DNA of 64,000 nucleotides from Marinimicrococcus sp033875255. GTDB taxonomy: Bacteria; Pseudomonadota; Alphaproteobacteria; Geminicoccales; Geminicoccaceae. Within the stretch, counting starts at the first letter, position 1, and each line of letters begins with the position of its first letter. Positions 42,340 through 51,578 of the stretch are shown here, piece after piece. Both the position numbers and the translations under genes were made by a program. The notes under the pieces are model-generated. The model had not been told where the DNA came from, searched no databases, and saw nothing but the letters and a program-made list of their open reading frames with translations. Location: positions 5,590-69,589 of the forward strand of contig JAWZSN010000028.1 of the NCBI GenBank assembly GCA_033875255.1, read 5' to 3'.

Positions 42340-44069
42340 AGGCGGCGATCGAGCATCTCGCCAACCGCCAGCTCGACCCTTCGCTCTCCCGGGCGCGGGG
42401 CCGCCTGCGCTTCGTGGGCTGCGTCTTTGCGGTGGCCTTCGCCAGCATCGCCATCCGCCTGGTCGACATGCTGCCCGAGGAGCCGGTGCTGCGCGAGGCG
42501 CCGGTGCAGGCGGCCGTCAACCCGCGGGCGCGTCCGCCGATCCTCGACCGCAACGGCACCCTTCTCGCCACCGACCTGAAGGTGGCCTCGGTCTATGCCG
42601 ACCCCAGCCTGATCCGCGATCTCGAGGGCACCGCCCGGAAGCTCTCGCAGGTTCTCGTGGGGGTCGAGGCCGAGCCGCTGCTGCGCCGCCTGCGCGCCGG
42701 CAAGCGGTTCGCCTGGGTCAAGCACCAGATCACCCCGCGCGAGGAGGAGGCGGTGCTGCGCCTCGGTCTGCCCGGCGTCGCCTTCCAGTTCGCCGAGCAC
42801 CGGGTCTATCCCAAGGAGGCCACCGCCAGCCATGTGGTGGGCTTCGTCGACATCGACAATCGCGGGCTGGGCGGCATCGAATATGCGCTCGACAGCGGCA
42901 GCCTCGCCGACCGCGACCGGACCGAGCCTCTCAGGCTGAGCCTCGACCTGCGGGTCCAGCACGCGGTGCTCGACGAGATGCGCGGCGCCATGGACCGGTT
43001 CCAGGCGGTGGGCGGCTGCGGCATCGTCATGGACGTCCGCACCGGCGAGCTGCTCTCGATGGTGAGCCTGCCCGATTTCGATCCCAACCATGTCGACAAG
43101 GCGGGCAGCGAGCAGCGCAAGAACCGCTGCTCGGGCCAGACCTACGAGCTGGGCTCGCTCTTCAAGATCTTCAGCACGGCGGTGGCCCTCGACAGCGGCC
43201 GGATCAAGATCAGCGACCGCTTCGACGCGACCCGGCCTTTGCGCATCGGCCGCCACACGATCCGCGACGACCACGCCAAGAAGCGCTGGCTGAGCGTCCC
43301 CGAGATCTTCATGTACTCGTCCAATATCGGCACCGCCAAGATGGTGTTCGACGCGGGCGGCGGCGAGGCCATGAAGGACTTCCTCGGGCGGCTGGGCCTG
43401 CTCGAGCGCGGCAGTCTCGAGGTGCCGGAGCTGGCGAGCCCGCAGGTGCCCTCCCGCTGGCCGGAGGTCACCACCGCCACCGTCTCCTTCGGCCACGGCA
43501 TCGCCGTGACGCCGCTGCAGTTCGTGGAGGCCATGGCGACGCTCAGCAATGACGGCGCGCGGGTGCGGCCAACCCTGCTGCGGGTGGACGATCCGGCCGC
43601 CGTGCCCCGCACGCCGGTGGTGCGCCCGGAGGTGGTGGACGATGTCCGCTGGATGATGTGGCTCACCGTCGCCGAGGGCACCGGTAGCCGCGCCGGGGTC
43701 GACGGCTATCTGGTGGGCGGCAAGACGGGCAGCGCCGACAAGGTCGACTACGAGCGCGGCGGCTACCGCAAGAACGCGATCATCGCCTCCTTTGCCGGCG
43801 TGTTCCCCATCGAGGACCCGCGCTATGCCGTCCTCGTGATGCTGGATGAGCCGCGGGGCGACAAGGGCACCTACGGCTTCCGCTATGGCGGCTGGACCGC
43901 GGCTCCGGTGGTCTCCTCGATCATCGGCCGGGCCGGGCCGCTGCTGGGGGTGCAGCCCTCGACCCGCGAGGCCGGCGAGATCATGGAGGCGCGGCGCGCG
44001 CGGGTGCTGCCGTCGGCCGGGGACAAGCAGCGGGAGAAGGCGGTTGCGGCTAACGGCGCTGGGCGGTGA
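42336..44069 (+). CDS. ftsI: Septal peptidoglycan transpeptidase FtsI (PBP3)
   Basis: 577 residues, class B penicillin-binding protein. A short cytoplasmic part and one membrane helix (near 27-47) precede the pedestal domain (AVNPRARPPILDRNGTLLATDLK). Transpeptidase motifs are SxxK as GSLFK, SxN as YSSNIG, and KTG as GGKTGSADK. It cross-links septal wall with FtsW. The ATG overlaps ftsL (ATGA); the last 26 bases overlap murE. Confidence 0.95.
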   Translation: MKAAIEHLANRQLDPSLSRARGRLRFVGCVFAVAFASIAIRLVDMLPEEPVLREAPVQAAVNPRARPPILDRNGTLLATDLKVASVYADPSLIRDLEGTARKLSQVLVGVEAEPLLRRLRAGKRFAWVKHQITPREEEAVLRLGLPGVAFQFAEHRVYPKEATASHVVGFVDIDNRGLGGIEYALDSGSLADRDRTEPLRLSLDLRVQHAVLDEMRGAMDRFQAVGGCGIVMDVRTGELLSMVSLPDFDPNHVDKAGSEQRKNRCSGQTYELGSLFKIFSTAVALDSGRIKISDRFDATRPLRIGRHTIRDDHAKKRWLSVPEIFMYSSNIGTAKMVFDAGGGEAMKDFLGRLGLLERGSLEVPELASPQVPSRWPEVTTATVSFGHGIAVTPLQFVEAMATLSNDGARVRPTLLRVDDPAAVPRTPVVRPEVVDDVRWMMWLTVAEGTGSRAGVDGYLVGGKTGSADKVDYERGGYRKNAIIASFAGVFPIEDPRYAVLVMLDEPRGDKGTYGFRYGGWTAAPVVSSIIGRAGPLLGVQPSTREAGEIMEARRARVLPSAGDKQREKAVAANGAGR

Positions 44070-45501
44070 GGAGAGCCGGCTGAGCGGTGCCGGCGATGTC
44101 GAGGTAACGGGTCTCACGGCCGATTCGCGCGAGGTGCGCCCGGGCTTCTTGTTCGCCGCCCTGGCCGGGAGTCGCACCGACGGGCGCCGCTTCGTCGACG
44201 ACGCTCTGGCGCGGGGTGCGGTGGCGGTGCTGGGCGACCCCTCGCTGGCCCGGCGAGAGCTGGGTGTGCCGGTGCTCGCCAGCGAGCAGCCGCGGCGCGC
44301 CTTCGCCCTGGCCGCCGCCCGCTTCCACGAGCGCCAGCCGGCCTTCGTGGCGGCGGTCACCGGCACCAACGGCAAGACCTCCATCGCCGGCTTTGCCCGT
44401 CAGCTCTGGGAGCGCCTCGGCCAACCGGCCGCCAGCATCGGCACGCTGGGCGTAATCTCGCCCGCCGGCGAGCGGCCGCTGCCGCTGACCACGCCGGACC
44501 CGGCGAGCCTGCACGCCATCCTTCGCGAGCTCGCCGAGGCGGGGGTCGAGCGCGCGGTCATCGAGGCCTCGAGCCACGCGCTCGACCAGCACCGCGTCGA
44601 CGGCGTGCGCCTCGCCGCCGCCGCCTTCAGCAATATCACCCGCGACCATTTCGACTATCACGGCAGCTTCGAGGCCTATCTTGCGGCCAAGGCGCGCCTG
44701 TTTGGCGAGCTGCTGCCGGCCGGCGGCACAGCCGTCCTCAACGCCGACATGCCGGAATATCCCGGTCTGGCGGATCTCGCCCGCGCGCGCGGCGTCACCC
44801 TCCTCGACTATGGCCGCAACGCGCGGTCGCTGCGCCTCCTGGGCCAGGAGATGAGCCCCCTGGGCCAGCGCCTCGAGCTGGAGCTGCTGGGGCACCGCGC
44901 CACGATCGAGAGCGCCCTCGTGGGCTCCTTCCAGGCCCACAACCTGCTGGCCGCGGCCGGCCTCGTGATCGCCGGCGGCGTCGCACCGCAAGCGCTCCTG
45001 CCGCATCTGGGCTCGGTCTCGGGGGCGCGCGGCCGGATGGAGCTCGCCGCACGCCTGGCCAACGGCGCGGCCGCCTTCGTCGACTACGCCCACACGCCCG
45101 ACGCGCTGGAGCAGGCGCTCGGGGCGCTGCGGGCACACAGCCGGGGGAAGATCGCGGTGATCTTCGGCTGCGGCGGCGACCGCGACGCCGGCAAGCGGCC
45201 GATCATGGGCGAGATCGCCGCGCGGCTGGCCGACCGGGTGATCGTCACCGACGACAATCCGCGCAGCGAGGCCCCGGCGGCGATCCGCGCCGCCATCATG
45301 GCTGCCTGCCCGGGAGCAACGGAGATCGGCGACCGCGCCGAGGCGATCCGCGCCGGCCTTGCCGGACTGGGGCCGGGCGATCTCCTGCTGGTGGCCGGCA
45401 AGGGCCACGAGAGCGGCCAGACGGTGGCCGGCGTCACCCATCCCTTCGACGACCGCGAGGTGGTGCAGCGGCTTGCAGCCGGCCCGGGGTGCGCCCCTTG
45501 A
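44044..45501 (+). CDS. murE: UDP-MurNAc-tripeptide ligase adding meso-diaminopimelate
   Basis: 485 residues from a TTG with GGGAGAAGG upstream, 26 bases inside ftsI; no ATG is nearby that keeps the family N-terminus (LTADSREVRPGFLFAAL). P-loop is TGTNGKTSIA; the DAP-selecting motif DNPR is in VTDDNPRSEAP, so the substrate is meso-DAP, not lysine. FVDYAHTPDALEQAL and VAGKGHESGQ are further landmarks. Overlaps murF by 13 bases. Confidence 0.95.
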   Translation: MRLTALGGEESRLSGAGDVEVTGLTADSREVRPGFLFAALAGSRTDGRRFVDDALARGAVAVLGDPSLARRELGVPVLASEQPRRAFALAAARFHERQPAFVAAVTGTNGKTSIAGFARQLWERLGQPAASIGTLGVISPAGERPLPLTTPDPASLHAILRELAEAGVERAVIEASSHALDQHRVDGVRLAAAAFSNITRDHFDYHGSFEAYLAAKARLFGELLPAGGTAVLNADMPEYPGLADLARARGVTLLDYGRNARSLRLLGQEMSPLGQRLELELLGHRATIESALVGSFQAHNLLAAAGLVIAGGVAPQALLPHLGSVSGARGRMELAARLANGAAAFVDYAHTPDALEQALGALRAHSRGKIAVIFGCGGDRDAGKRPIMGEIAARLADRVIVTDDNPRSEAPAAIRAAIMAACPGATEIGDRAEAIRAGLAGLGPGDLLLVAGKGHESGQTVAGVTHPFDDREVVQRLAAGPGCAP

Positions 45502-46919
45502 GCCGCCTGTGGACCGCTGCCGGCGCGGCCGCCGCCACCGGAGGCCGCATCGCCGCCGACTGGTCGGTCGACTCCGTCTCGATCGACACCCGCAGCCTGG
45601 GCGGCTCGGCCCTGTTCGTGGCGCTCAGGGGCGAGAACCGCGACGGCCATGCCTTTGTCGGCCAGGCCCTGGCGGCAAATGCGGTGGCGATGGTCTCGCG
45701 GGTCGAGCCGGGCTGGCCGGTCGAGCGGCTGCTCGTGGTCGAGGACACGCTGGCCGGCCTCGAGGCGCTGGGGCGGGCAGGGCGGCAGCGCTCCCCGGCA
45801 CGGATCCTCGGCGTCACCGGCAGCGTCGGCAAGACCGGCACCAAGGAGGCGCTGCGCCACGTCCTGGCGGAGCAGGCCGCGGCTCATGCCAGCGCCGCCA
45901 GCTACAATAATCACTGGGGCGTGCCGCTGAGCCTCGCGCGGTTGCCGCAGGAGGCCGCCTTCGGGGTCTTCGAGATGGGCATGAACCATGCAGGCGAGCT
46001 GAGCGCGCTGACCGCCATGGTGCGCCCGCATGTGGCCCTGGTGACCTGGATTGCCCCGGCGCATCTCGAATATTTCGGCAGCGAGGAGGCGATCGCCGAC
46101 GCCAAGGGCGAGATCTTCGAGGGGCTGGAGCCCGGCGGTGCCGCCGTGCTGCCCCGGGACAGCGCGCATTTCGAGCGCCTCGCCGGCCACGCCGCGCGCC
46201 ATGGCGGCAGGATCACCGCCTTCGGCCGGCATGAGGCCAGCCAGTGGCGGCTGCTCGACGCCCGGATCGGCGCAAAGGACAGCCGGGTGCGCGCGCAGAC
46301 GCCCCTCGGACCCATGAGCTTTCGGGTGGGTATCGGCGGCGCCCACTGGGTCACGAATGCGCTGGCGGTGCTGGCGGCAGTCCACGAGGCAGGGGCCGAC
46401 GTCGGGCGCGCCGCGGCTGCGCTGGCCAGTCTGCGGCCGCCACCGGGCCGCGGCGCGCGCCACATCATCCGGCTCGAGAAGGGCACCGCCCTTCTGCTCG
46501 ACGAATCCTACAACGCCAACCCGGTCTCGATGCGGGCCGCCCTCGACCTGCTCGGTCGGGCGCCGGGCCGCCGGCTCGCCGCCCTGGGCGACATGCTGGA
46601 GCTGGGCGAGCATTCGGCGGCGCTGCACGCGGGTCTTGCGGATGCCGTGGCACTCGCCGGTGTCGATCGCGTCTTCACCTGCGGGCCCATGATGGACTAT
46701 CTGCACCGGGCCTTGCCGGGGAGCCGGCGCGGCGATCACACCCAGGACTCGGCCACCCTCGTCCCTTGCCTGAGGCAGGCCCTGCGACCGGGAGACGTGC
46801 TGCTCGTGAAGGGCTCGCTCGGTAGCCGGATGGCGCGCATCGTCGATGCGCTCACCGCCCCGCCCGACGACCAGGCACCCCCCGGCCCGGGCCCGGCGCA
46901 TGCCGGCGGGGAACGGTAG
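45489..46919 (+). CDS. murF: UDP-MurNAc-tripeptide:D-Ala-D-Ala ligase
   Basis: 476 residues. GTG at 45489 is used; a TTG at 45498 (TTGA with the murE stop) is a realistic alternative and drops three residues. SIDTRSLGGSALFVALRGENRDGH is the MurF N-terminus; the P-loop is VTGSVGKTGTKEAL; NHWGVPLSLARLP, FEMGMNHAGEL and DESYNANPVSMRAAL are family blocks. It adds D-Ala-D-Ala, made by Ddl encoded further on, to complete the pentapeptide. Confidence 0.94.
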   Translation: MRPLSRLWTAAGAAAATGGRIAADWSVDSVSIDTRSLGGSALFVALRGENRDGHAFVGQALAANAVAMVSRVEPGWPVERLLVVEDTLAGLEALGRAGRQRSPARILGVTGSVGKTGTKEALRHVLAEQAAAHASAASYNNHWGVPLSLARLPQEAAFGVFEMGMNHAGELSALTAMVRPHVALVTWIAPAHLEYFGSEEAIADAKGEIFEGLEPGGAAVLPRDSAHFERLAGHAARHGGRITAFGRHEASQWRLLDARIGAKDSRVRAQTPLGPMSFRVGIGGAHWVTNALAVLAAVHEAGADVGRAAAALASLRPPPGRGARHIIRLEKGTALLLDESYNANPVSMRAALDLLGRAPGRRLAALGDMLELGEHSAALHAGLADAVALAGVDRVFTCGPMMDYLHRALPGSRRGDHTQDSATLVPCLRQALRPGDVLLVKGSLGSRMARIVDALTAPPDDQAPPGPGPAHAGGER

Positions 46920-46923
46920 GAAC

Positions 46924-48012
46924 ATGCTCTATCATCTGCTTTTCCCCCTCTCCGAACATGTCGGCCTCTTCAACCTCTTCCGCTACCTGACCTTCCGCAC
47001 CGGCGGCGCGGTGATGACGGCGCTGTTTTTGAGCTTCGTCATCGGCCCGCCGCTGATCCGCTGGCTGCGGGTCAAGCAGAAGTTCGGCCAGCCGATCCGC
47101 ACCGACGGGCCGGAGTCGCACCTGCTCACCAAGCAGGGCACGCCCACCATGGGCGGCGTGCTCATCCTGCTGGCGCTGGCCATCTCCACCCTGCTGTGGG
47201 CGGATCTCACCAACGGCTATGTCTGGGTGATCCTGTTCGTGACCCTGGGCTATGGCGGGATCGGCTTCCTCGACGACTATCTCAAGGTCACCAAGCGCTC
47301 GAGCGGCGGCCTGCCGGGCCGGCTCAAGCTGCTGGGCCAGGGGGTGATCGCCCTGGCGGCCGCGATGGCCGTGGTGAAGCTCAATGGCGGCCCCACCGCC
47401 ACCGCGCTGATGGTGCCGGTCTTCAAGGACCTGATGATCCCGCTCGGGCTGATGTTCCCGGTCTTCGCCTGTCTCGTGATGGTCGGCGCCTCGAACGCCG
47501 TGAACCTCACCGACGGGCTGGATGGCCTCGCCATCGTGCCGGTGATGATCGCCGCCGGCTGCTTCGGGCTGATCGCCTGGCTCGTCGGCAACGTCATCTT
47601 TTCGGGCTATCTGGGCATCCCCTACGTGGCCGGCACCGGCGAGCTCGCCGTCTTCTGCGGGGCGATGGTGGGGGCCTCGCTGGGCTTTCTCTGGTTCAAC
47701 GCGCCGCCCGCCATGGTCTTCATGGGCGATACCGGCTCGCTCGCCACCGGCGGCGCGCTGGGCGCCATCGCGGTGGTGGTCAAGCACGAGCTGGTGCTGG
47801 CGGTGATCGGTGGCCTGTTCGTTCTCGAGGCGGTCTCGGTGATCGTCCAGGTGGCCTCCTTCAAGCTCACCGGCAAGCGGGTGTTCCGCATGGCGCCGCT
47901 GCACCATCATTTCGAGAAGAAGGGCTGGAAGGAGCCGACCATCGTCATCCGCTTTTGGATCATCGCCCTGATCCTGGCGCTGATCGGCCTTTCCACCCTG
48001 AAGCTGCGGTGA
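46924..48012 (+). CDS. mraY: Phospho-MurNAc-pentapeptide transferase
   Basis: 362 residues, about ten membrane helices. It moves the precursor onto undecaprenyl phosphate to make lipid I. The family opening MLYHLLFPL fixes the ATG, four bases after murF. Catalytic blocks are TPTMGG, GFLDDYLKV with the Asp pair, NAVNLTDGLDGLA, FMGDTGSLATGG and MAPLHHHFEKKGW with the HHH motif. Overlaps murD by four bases. Confidence 0.97.
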   Translation: MLYHLLFPLSEHVGLFNLFRYLTFRTGGAVMTALFLSFVIGPPLIRWLRVKQKFGQPIRTDGPESHLLTKQGTPTMGGVLILLALAISTLLWADLTNGYVWVILFVTLGYGGIGFLDDYLKVTKRSSGGLPGRLKLLGQGVIALAAAMAVVKLNGGPTATALMVPVFKDLMIPLGLMFPVFACLVMVGASNAVNLTDGLDGLAIVPVMIAAGCFGLIAWLVGNVIFSGYLGIPYVAGTGELAVFCGAMVGASLGFLWFNAPPAMVFMGDTGSLATGGALGAIAVVVKHELVLAVIGGLFVLEAVSVIVQVASFKLTGKRVFRMAPLHHHFEKKGWKEPTIVIRFWIIALILALIGLSTLKLR

Positions 48013-49388
48013 CGGCGATGGCGGGGCTCGGGCTGGAGCGGCTGGCAGGGCGCCGGGTGGGGGTGCTGGGCCTCGCCCGGAGCGGCATCGCCGCCGGCCG
48101 CGCGCTGGCACGGGCCGGGGCCGAGGTGCTGGCCTTCGACGACCGCCCGCAGGCGGCCGCGGGCTTCGCGCCCGGCACGCGAGAGGACATAGCGGGGCTC
48201 GCCCTGCTGGTGGTGAGCCCCGGCGTGCCGCTCACCCATCCCGCCCCGCACGAGGTGATCGTGGCGGCGCGCGCGGCCGGGGTGCCGGTCACCGGCGACA
48301 TCGAGCTCTTCGCCACGAGCCTCGCCGGGCCGCGCCCGATCCTCGCCATCACCGGCACCAACGGCAAGTCGACCACCACGGCGCTGGTGCACCATCTGCT
48401 GCACGCCGCAGGACGGCCCGCGCAGATGGGCGGCAATATAGGGCGCGCCGTGTTCGACCTGGCGCCGGGCCCGGCCGACGAGGCGCTGGTGCTCGAGCTC
48501 TCCTCCTACCAGCTCGACCTGTGCGAGACGCTGCGCTGCCGCGTCGCCACGTGGCTCAACCTGACGCCCGACCATCTCGACCGGCACGGCGGCATGGAAG
48601 GCTATGCTGCCGCCAAGCGGCGCATCTTCCGCAACCAGCAGCCGGGCGACACGGCGGTGGTGGCCATCGACGACGCGCCCTCGCGCGCCCTGGCCGACGA
48701 GCTGGGGGCGGCCGGCCGGCGGGTGCTGCGGGTGAGCTCGCTGGGGCCGGTGCGGGGCGGCGTGGGGGTCGAGGAGGGCATTCTTCTCGACGGGCTGGAC
48801 GGTCCGCCGGTGGCGGTAGCCGACCTGCGCGGCCTCGCCACCCTGCGCGGCCGCCATAACCAGCAGAACGTCGCCGCGGCCTACGCCATGCTGCGCGCCT
48901 TCGGACTGGCGCCGCAAGAGGCGGTGCGGGGCCTCGAGAGCTTCGCCGGCCTGCCGCACCGCACCGAGGAGGTCGGGCGGATCGGTCCGGTGCTGTTCGT
49001 CAACGACAGCAAGGCCACCAACCCGGAATCGGCCACCAAGAGCCTCGCCAGCTTCAGCGACGTCTTCTGGATCGCCGGCGGCACCGCCAAGGAGGGCGGG
49101 TTCGCCGCGCTCCTGCCGTATCTGGGCGGCGTGCGCCGGGCCTACCTGATCGGGGTGGCCGCACCGGCGATGGCGGCGGCACTTGGGGGCAGGGTGCCCC
49201 TCGTCGAGGCCGGCACGCTCGAGCGCGCGGTGGCCCTGGCCCATGCCGACGCCCAGGCCTCGGGCCTCGCCGAGCCGGTGGTCCTGCTGGCCCCGGCCTG
49301 CGCCTCCTTCGATCAGTTCACCAGCTTCGAGGCGCGCGGCGATGCCTTCCGCGCGCTGGTCGCGGCGCGCATACCGGGAGAGCGTTGA
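48009..49388 (+). CDS. murD: UDP-MurNAc-L-Ala:D-Glu ligase
   Basis: 459 residues from a GTG that overlaps the mraY stop (GTGA); ATG at 48018 is an alternative three codons in. VGVLGLARSGIAAGRAL is the N-terminal UDP-binding fold; ITGTNGKSTTTALV is the P-loop; WLNLTPDHLDRHGGMEGYAAAK (over two blocks), FVNDSKATNPES and LLAPACASFDQF follow. It adds D-glutamate to the growing stem peptide in the cytoplasm. Confidence 0.95.
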   Translation: MTAMAGLGLERLAGRRVGVLGLARSGIAAGRALARAGAEVLAFDDRPQAAAGFAPGTREDIAGLALLVVSPGVPLTHPAPHEVIVAARAAGVPVTGDIELFATSLAGPRPILAITGTNGKSTTTALVHHLLHAAGRPAQMGGNIGRAVFDLAPGPADEALVLELSSYQLDLCETLRCRVATWLNLTPDHLDRHGGMEGYAAAKRRIFRNQQPGDTAVVAIDDAPSRALADELGAAGRRVLRVSSLGPVRGGVGVEEGILLDGLDGPPVAVADLRGLATLRGRHNQQNVAAAYAMLRAFGLAPQEAVRGLESFAGLPHRTEEVGRIGPVLFVNDSKATNPESATKSLASFSDVFWIAGGTAKEGGFAALLPYLGGVRRAYLIGVAAPAMAAALGGRVPLVEAGTLERAVALAHADAQASGLAEPVVLLAPACASFDQFTSFEARGDAFRALVAARIPGER

Positions 49389-49391
49389 GCC

Positions 49392-50492
49392 ATGTTCTCG
49401 CGAACCGACCGCTCGATCCTCGGCGACTGGTGGTGGACCGTCGACCGCACGATGCTCACCGGGCTGGGCATGCTGGCGGTGCTGGGCGTGATCATCGTCT
49501 TCGCGGCGAGCCCGCCGGTGGCGGCCACCCTGGGCCTCGACGGCAGCTTCTTCATCACCAAGCACGTCATCTTTCTGCTCCCCGCCGCCGCCTTGATGTT
49601 CGGCGCCTCGGTGCTGGCGCCACGCGGCGTGCTGCGCCTGGGCCTGCTGATGATGGCGCTGTTCGGCTTCATGCTGGTGCTGGCCCCGTTCTTCGGCGCG
49701 GAGATCAAGGGCGCGCGGCGCTGGATCTCGGTGGCCGGCACGCCGCTCCAGCCCAGCGAGTTCGTCAAGCCGGCGCTGGCGGTGGTCACCGCCTGGCTGC
49801 TCTCGCGCCGCCAGGGCCTGTGGGGCATGCCCGAGTCCCTCATCGTGGCCGGCGCCGTGATCGGGCTCCTGCTGATGCAGCCCGATCTCGGCATGGTGGC
49901 CATCGTGGGCCTGGTCTACATGATCCAGCTCTTCGTGGCGGGCCTGCCGTGGATCGTGGTGGTGGTGGCCGCGGTGCTCGCGGCGGGCGGCGCGTTTCTG
50001 GCCTACGAGGCCTTCCCGCACGTCCAGAGCCGCGTCGACATGTTCCTCGACCCCGAGACGGTCGGCTACCAGGTGGAGAAGGCGCTGCGGGCGGTGGCCT
50101 CGGGCGGCCTGTTCGGCCGGGGACCCGGCGAGGGCGTGGAGAAGTTCCTGCTGCCCGATGCCCACACCGACTTCGTCTTCGCCGCCGCCGCCGAGGAGTT
50201 CGGCATCTTCTTCTGCCTGATCATCGTGGCGCTGTTCCTCTCGCTGCTGCTGCGCGGGATCTGGCGGGTTCACGAGGCCGGCGACCGGTTCGTCCAGCTC
50301 GCGGCCACCGGGCTGGTGTGCCAGTTCGGCCTGCAGGCGCTGATCAACATGGCGGTGAACCTCAACCTCATGCCGACCAAGGGCATGACGCTGCCCTTCA
50401 TCAGCTATGGCGGCTCCTCGATGCTGGCGCTGGCGCTCGGCATGGGCATGCTGCTGGCGCTGACCCGGCGCAACGCCAGGCTGGAGAGCTAG
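49392..50492 (+). CDS. ftsW: Septal peptidoglycan glycosyltransferase FtsW
   Basis: 366 residues, SEDS family with about ten membrane helices. KGARRWISVAGTPLQPSEFVKP, MQPDLGMVAIVGLV, GGLFGRGPGEGVEKFLLPDAHTDFVF (in two blocks) and the C-terminal LPFISYGGSSMLALALGMG are classic. It polymerises septal glycan from lipid II with FtsI as partner. The ATG lies three bases after the murD stop, with GGGAGAG upstream inside murD. Confidence 0.95.
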   Translation: MFSRTDRSILGDWWWTVDRTMLTGLGMLAVLGVIIVFAASPPVAATLGLDGSFFITKHVIFLLPAAALMFGASVLAPRGVLRLGLLMMALFGFMLVLAPFFGAEIKGARRWISVAGTPLQPSEFVKPALAVVTAWLLSRRQGLWGMPESLIVAGAVIGLLLMQPDLGMVAIVGLVYMIQLFVAGLPWIVVVVAAVLAAGGAFLAYEAFPHVQSRVDMFLDPETVGYQVEKALRAVASGGLFGRGPGEGVEKFLLPDAHTDFVFAAAAEEFGIFFCLIIVALFLSLLLRGIWRVHEAGDRFVQLAATGLVCQFGLQALINMAVNLNLMPTKGMTLPFISYGGSSMLALALGMGMLLALTRRNARLES

Positions 50493-51578
50493 GTGGCCGG
50501 GCACATCGTCCTCGCTGCCGGCGGCACCGGCGGCCACATGTTCCCGGCCCTTGCCGTGGCGGCAGCGCTGGAGGCGCGCGGCTGGGCCGTGACCGTGCTG
50601 ACCGACGCCCGCGGCGCCCGCTATGTGGGGCGTGGGCTCGAGCATCGCCTGGTGGATGCGGCGAGCCCCGCGGGCGGCTTCAGGGCCAAGCTCGCCGCCG
50701 GGCTCAAGCTCGGCCGCGGCACGCTTCAGAGCCTCGCCGCGTTCCGCGAGCTGCGCCCGCGCGCGGCGGCCGCGTTCGGCGGCTATGCCTGCGTGCCGGC
50801 GGCGCTTGCCGCCGCCCTGACCCGCACGCCGCTGCTCCTGCACGAGCAGAACGCCGTCTTCGGCCGCGCCAACCGCGCGCTCGGCCGCATGGCCCACCGG
50901 GTGGCGCTGAGCTTCGAGCCTACCGCCGCGCTGCCGGCGGCTTTGCGCGGCCTGGCCCTCCTGACCGGCAACCCGGTGCGCCCCGGCTTCGAGGCGCTGC
51001 CCACGCAGGCCGGCGAGGGCGACGCGCTGCGCCTGCTCGTCCTGGGCGGCAGCCAGGGGGCGAGGGTGTTCAGCGACGTCCTGCCGGCCGCCCTTCAGGG
51101 CCTGCCCGAGGCGTTGCGCTCGAGGCTGGTCGTGGCCCAGCAGTGCCGGCCCGAGGATCTCGATCGGGTGCGTGACCTCTATGCCGGGATGGGGCAGAAG
51201 GTGGAGCTCGCCAGCTTCTTCGAGGACGTTCCGGCACGCATGGCGGCAGCCGATCTGGTCGTCTCTCGCTCGGGAGCCTCGACCATCGCGGAGCTGCTCA
51301 TGCTCGGACGCCCCTCGCTGCTGGTCCCCTACCAGCACGCCGCCGACGACCACCAGACGGCCAATGCCCGCGCCCTGGCCGATGAAGGCGCAGCGGTGCT
51401 GGTGCCGCAGCCCGAGGCGGTGCCGGCGCGCCTCACCGCGGCGCTCGCCGAGCTGCTGGAGGCGCCCGGACGGCTGCGTTCCATGGCGGCCGAGGCGCGC
51501 CGCCTCGCCCGGCCGGACGCCGCCGAGCGGATTGCCGACACCCTGATCGAGATTGCACGGCCGGATAAGCGCAGATGA
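50493..51578 (+). CDS. murG: UDP-GlcNAc:lipid I N-acetylglucosaminyltransferase
   Basis: 361 residues from a GTG directly after the ftsW stop. It makes lipid II at the membrane inner face. IVLAAGGTGGHMFPALAVA holds the acceptor-site G-loop; LLLHEQNAVFGRANRAL, LLVLGGSQGARVFSDV (second G-loop) and SRSGASTIAELLMLGRPSLLVPYQHAADDHQ (UDP-GlcNAc site, in two blocks) are present with the conserved Glu. Overlaps murC by four bases. Confidence 0.95.
   Translation: MAGHIVLAAGGTGGHMFPALAVAAALEARGWAVTVLTDARGARYVGRGLEHRLVDAASPAGGFRAKLAAGLKLGRGTLQSLAAFRELRPRAAAAFGGYACVPAALAAALTRTPLLLHEQNAVFGRANRALGRMAHRVALSFEPTAALPAALRGLALLTGNPVRPGFEALPTQAGEGDALRLLVLGGSQGARVFSDVLPAALQGLPEALRSRLVVAQQCRPEDLDRVRDLYAGMGQKVELASFFEDVPARMAAADLVVSRSGASTIAELLMLGRPSLLVPYQHAADDHQTANARALADEGAAVLVPQPEAVPARLTAALAELLEAPGRLRSMAAEARRLARPDAAERIADTLIEIARPDKRR

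Noticed and set aside
47907..51353. 1148-codon open frame on the minus strand across murD, ftsW and murG
   Set aside because: It is a shadow of strongly supported genes on the plus strand; very GC-rich genes commonly leave the opposite frame open. Its composition (His, Arg, Gln, Ala-rich without motifs) is not protein-like.
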